Shown piece after piece: positions 4,871 to 5,147 of a stretch of DNA of 5,147 bases (position 1 is the first letter of the stretch; every line of letters starts with the position of its first letter). The DNA is taken from NCBI GenBank assembly GCA_018712465.1, contig DVGY01000065.1, forward strand, positions 1 to 5,147. The letters run 5' to 3'. The notes under the pieces were generated by a model. The model worked only from the letters and a program-made list of their open reading frames with translations, made no database searches and was not told where the DNA came from. A program made the translations under genes and the position numbers. This stretch comes from Candidatus Egerieicola pullicola (GTDB lineage: Bacteria > Bacillota > Clostridia > Oscillospirales > Ruminococcaceae).

Positions 4871-5147
4871 GAATACAATAACACAAACCATGCGCTTTAG
4901 GCAAGCAGTAATTACTTATTCTGAAAAATATGGCGTCACCAAAGCCGCTATCCGCTATCAAGTAAACCGGCAGTACATCTACCGTTGGAAAAAACGTTAT
5001 GACGGTTCCCTCGCCCATACACACCCAGGCATAATGGGAAAGCAGAATGCAGTCATTGCAAAGACCATCAAGAATTTTACGCTTCTCACCGCATCTATTC
5101 TTTTCAAGATTTCAAAACGCAACTTACCGTACGGAAAGAGTGTATAA
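4869..5147 (+). pseudogene. Transposase with internal deletion and frame change (broken)
   Basis: Codons from the ATG at 4869 give a helix-turn-helix N-terminus (MNTITQTMRF, then KYGVTKAAIRYQ, NRQYIYRWKKRYDGSL) up to about 5011. From 5012 the recognisable sequence continues in another frame (start position +2): RPYTPRHNGKAE, then KDHQEFYASHR, IYSFQDFKTQLTVRK. That belongs near the C-terminus of the same kind of protein. Roughly 200 residues of catalytic core are thus missing (estimate from family length), including two of the three acidic catalytic residues; the Glu after HNGKA is probably the third. Two Cys (TGC) stand where Arg is usual in the ERSHRKD segment, consistent with CGC-to-TGC decay. 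The in-frame reading past the junction ends at 5147 in non-homologous residues. A GTG at 4815 could extend the frame, but those residues are not family-like. It is non-functional as a transposase. Confidence 0.83.

Larger units (their letters stand above)
4795..5147 (+). mobile_element. Remnant of a DDE (IS481-like) insertion element, right end outside the window
   Basis: The transposase remnant and its hairpin leader identify a degenerate insertion element upstream of aguB. The left boundary is uncertain: 4795 is simply the first base of the inverted repeat, and the true end could lie somewhat further left. The right end and any terminal inverted repeat or target duplication are not in the window. 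IS481-like assignment rests on resemblance of the N-terminal helix-turn-helix and the C-terminal RPYTPRHNGK/ASHR segment to such transposases. A neighbouring family with an rve-type integrase core is possible. Confidence 0.7.

Overview
The window reads as part of a chromosome from an anaerobic Firmicute of class Clostridia, probably of the gut Oscillospiraceae/Ruminococcaceae type (inference). The grounds are a type III glutamine synthetase, a stand-alone glutamine amidotransferase of the split glutamate synthase type, consensus sigma-70/A-like promoters, strong AGGAGG-type ribosome binding sites and short hairpin-plus-T-run terminators. No rRNA, tRNA or CRISPR array is visible.

Layout. Positions 1-1020 (minus) hold a class II glutamine amidotransferase, cut by the left window edge. 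Positions 1021-1572 are a divergent control region. Positions 1573-3657 (plus) encode glutamine synthetase III, followed by its terminator. A facing terminator then serves an N-carbamoylputrescine amidase gene at 3786-4661 (minus), which has its own promoter upstream. From about 4795 to the right edge lies a decayed transposable element: a long nested hairpin leading into a transposase gene whose middle has been deleted.

How the parts fit. Glutamine synthetase makes glutamine from glutamate, ATP and ammonium. The amidotransferase subunit of glutamate synthase takes ammonia back from glutamine to form glutamate. The two genes are therefore the halves of the GS-GOGAT ammonium assimilation cycle, transcribed divergently. 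N-carbamoylputrescine amidase releases ammonia and CO2 while making putrescine, so it is loosely related to nitrogen metabolism, but it is a separate transcription unit.

The most interesting part is the control region. Each of the two divergent transcripts starts from a near-perfect promoter and runs at once into a small hairpin with a 5-bp stem and a six-base loop with A at position 1 and G at position 4 (AATGAC and AAGGGC). In each, the 3' arm of the hairpin is also the 5' arm of an intrinsic terminator. This is the layout expected for ANTAR-protein-controlled antitermination, and it is present independently on both strands. The glutamine synthetase gene has a second promoter downstream of its attenuator, which would give basal expression that bypasses the switch.
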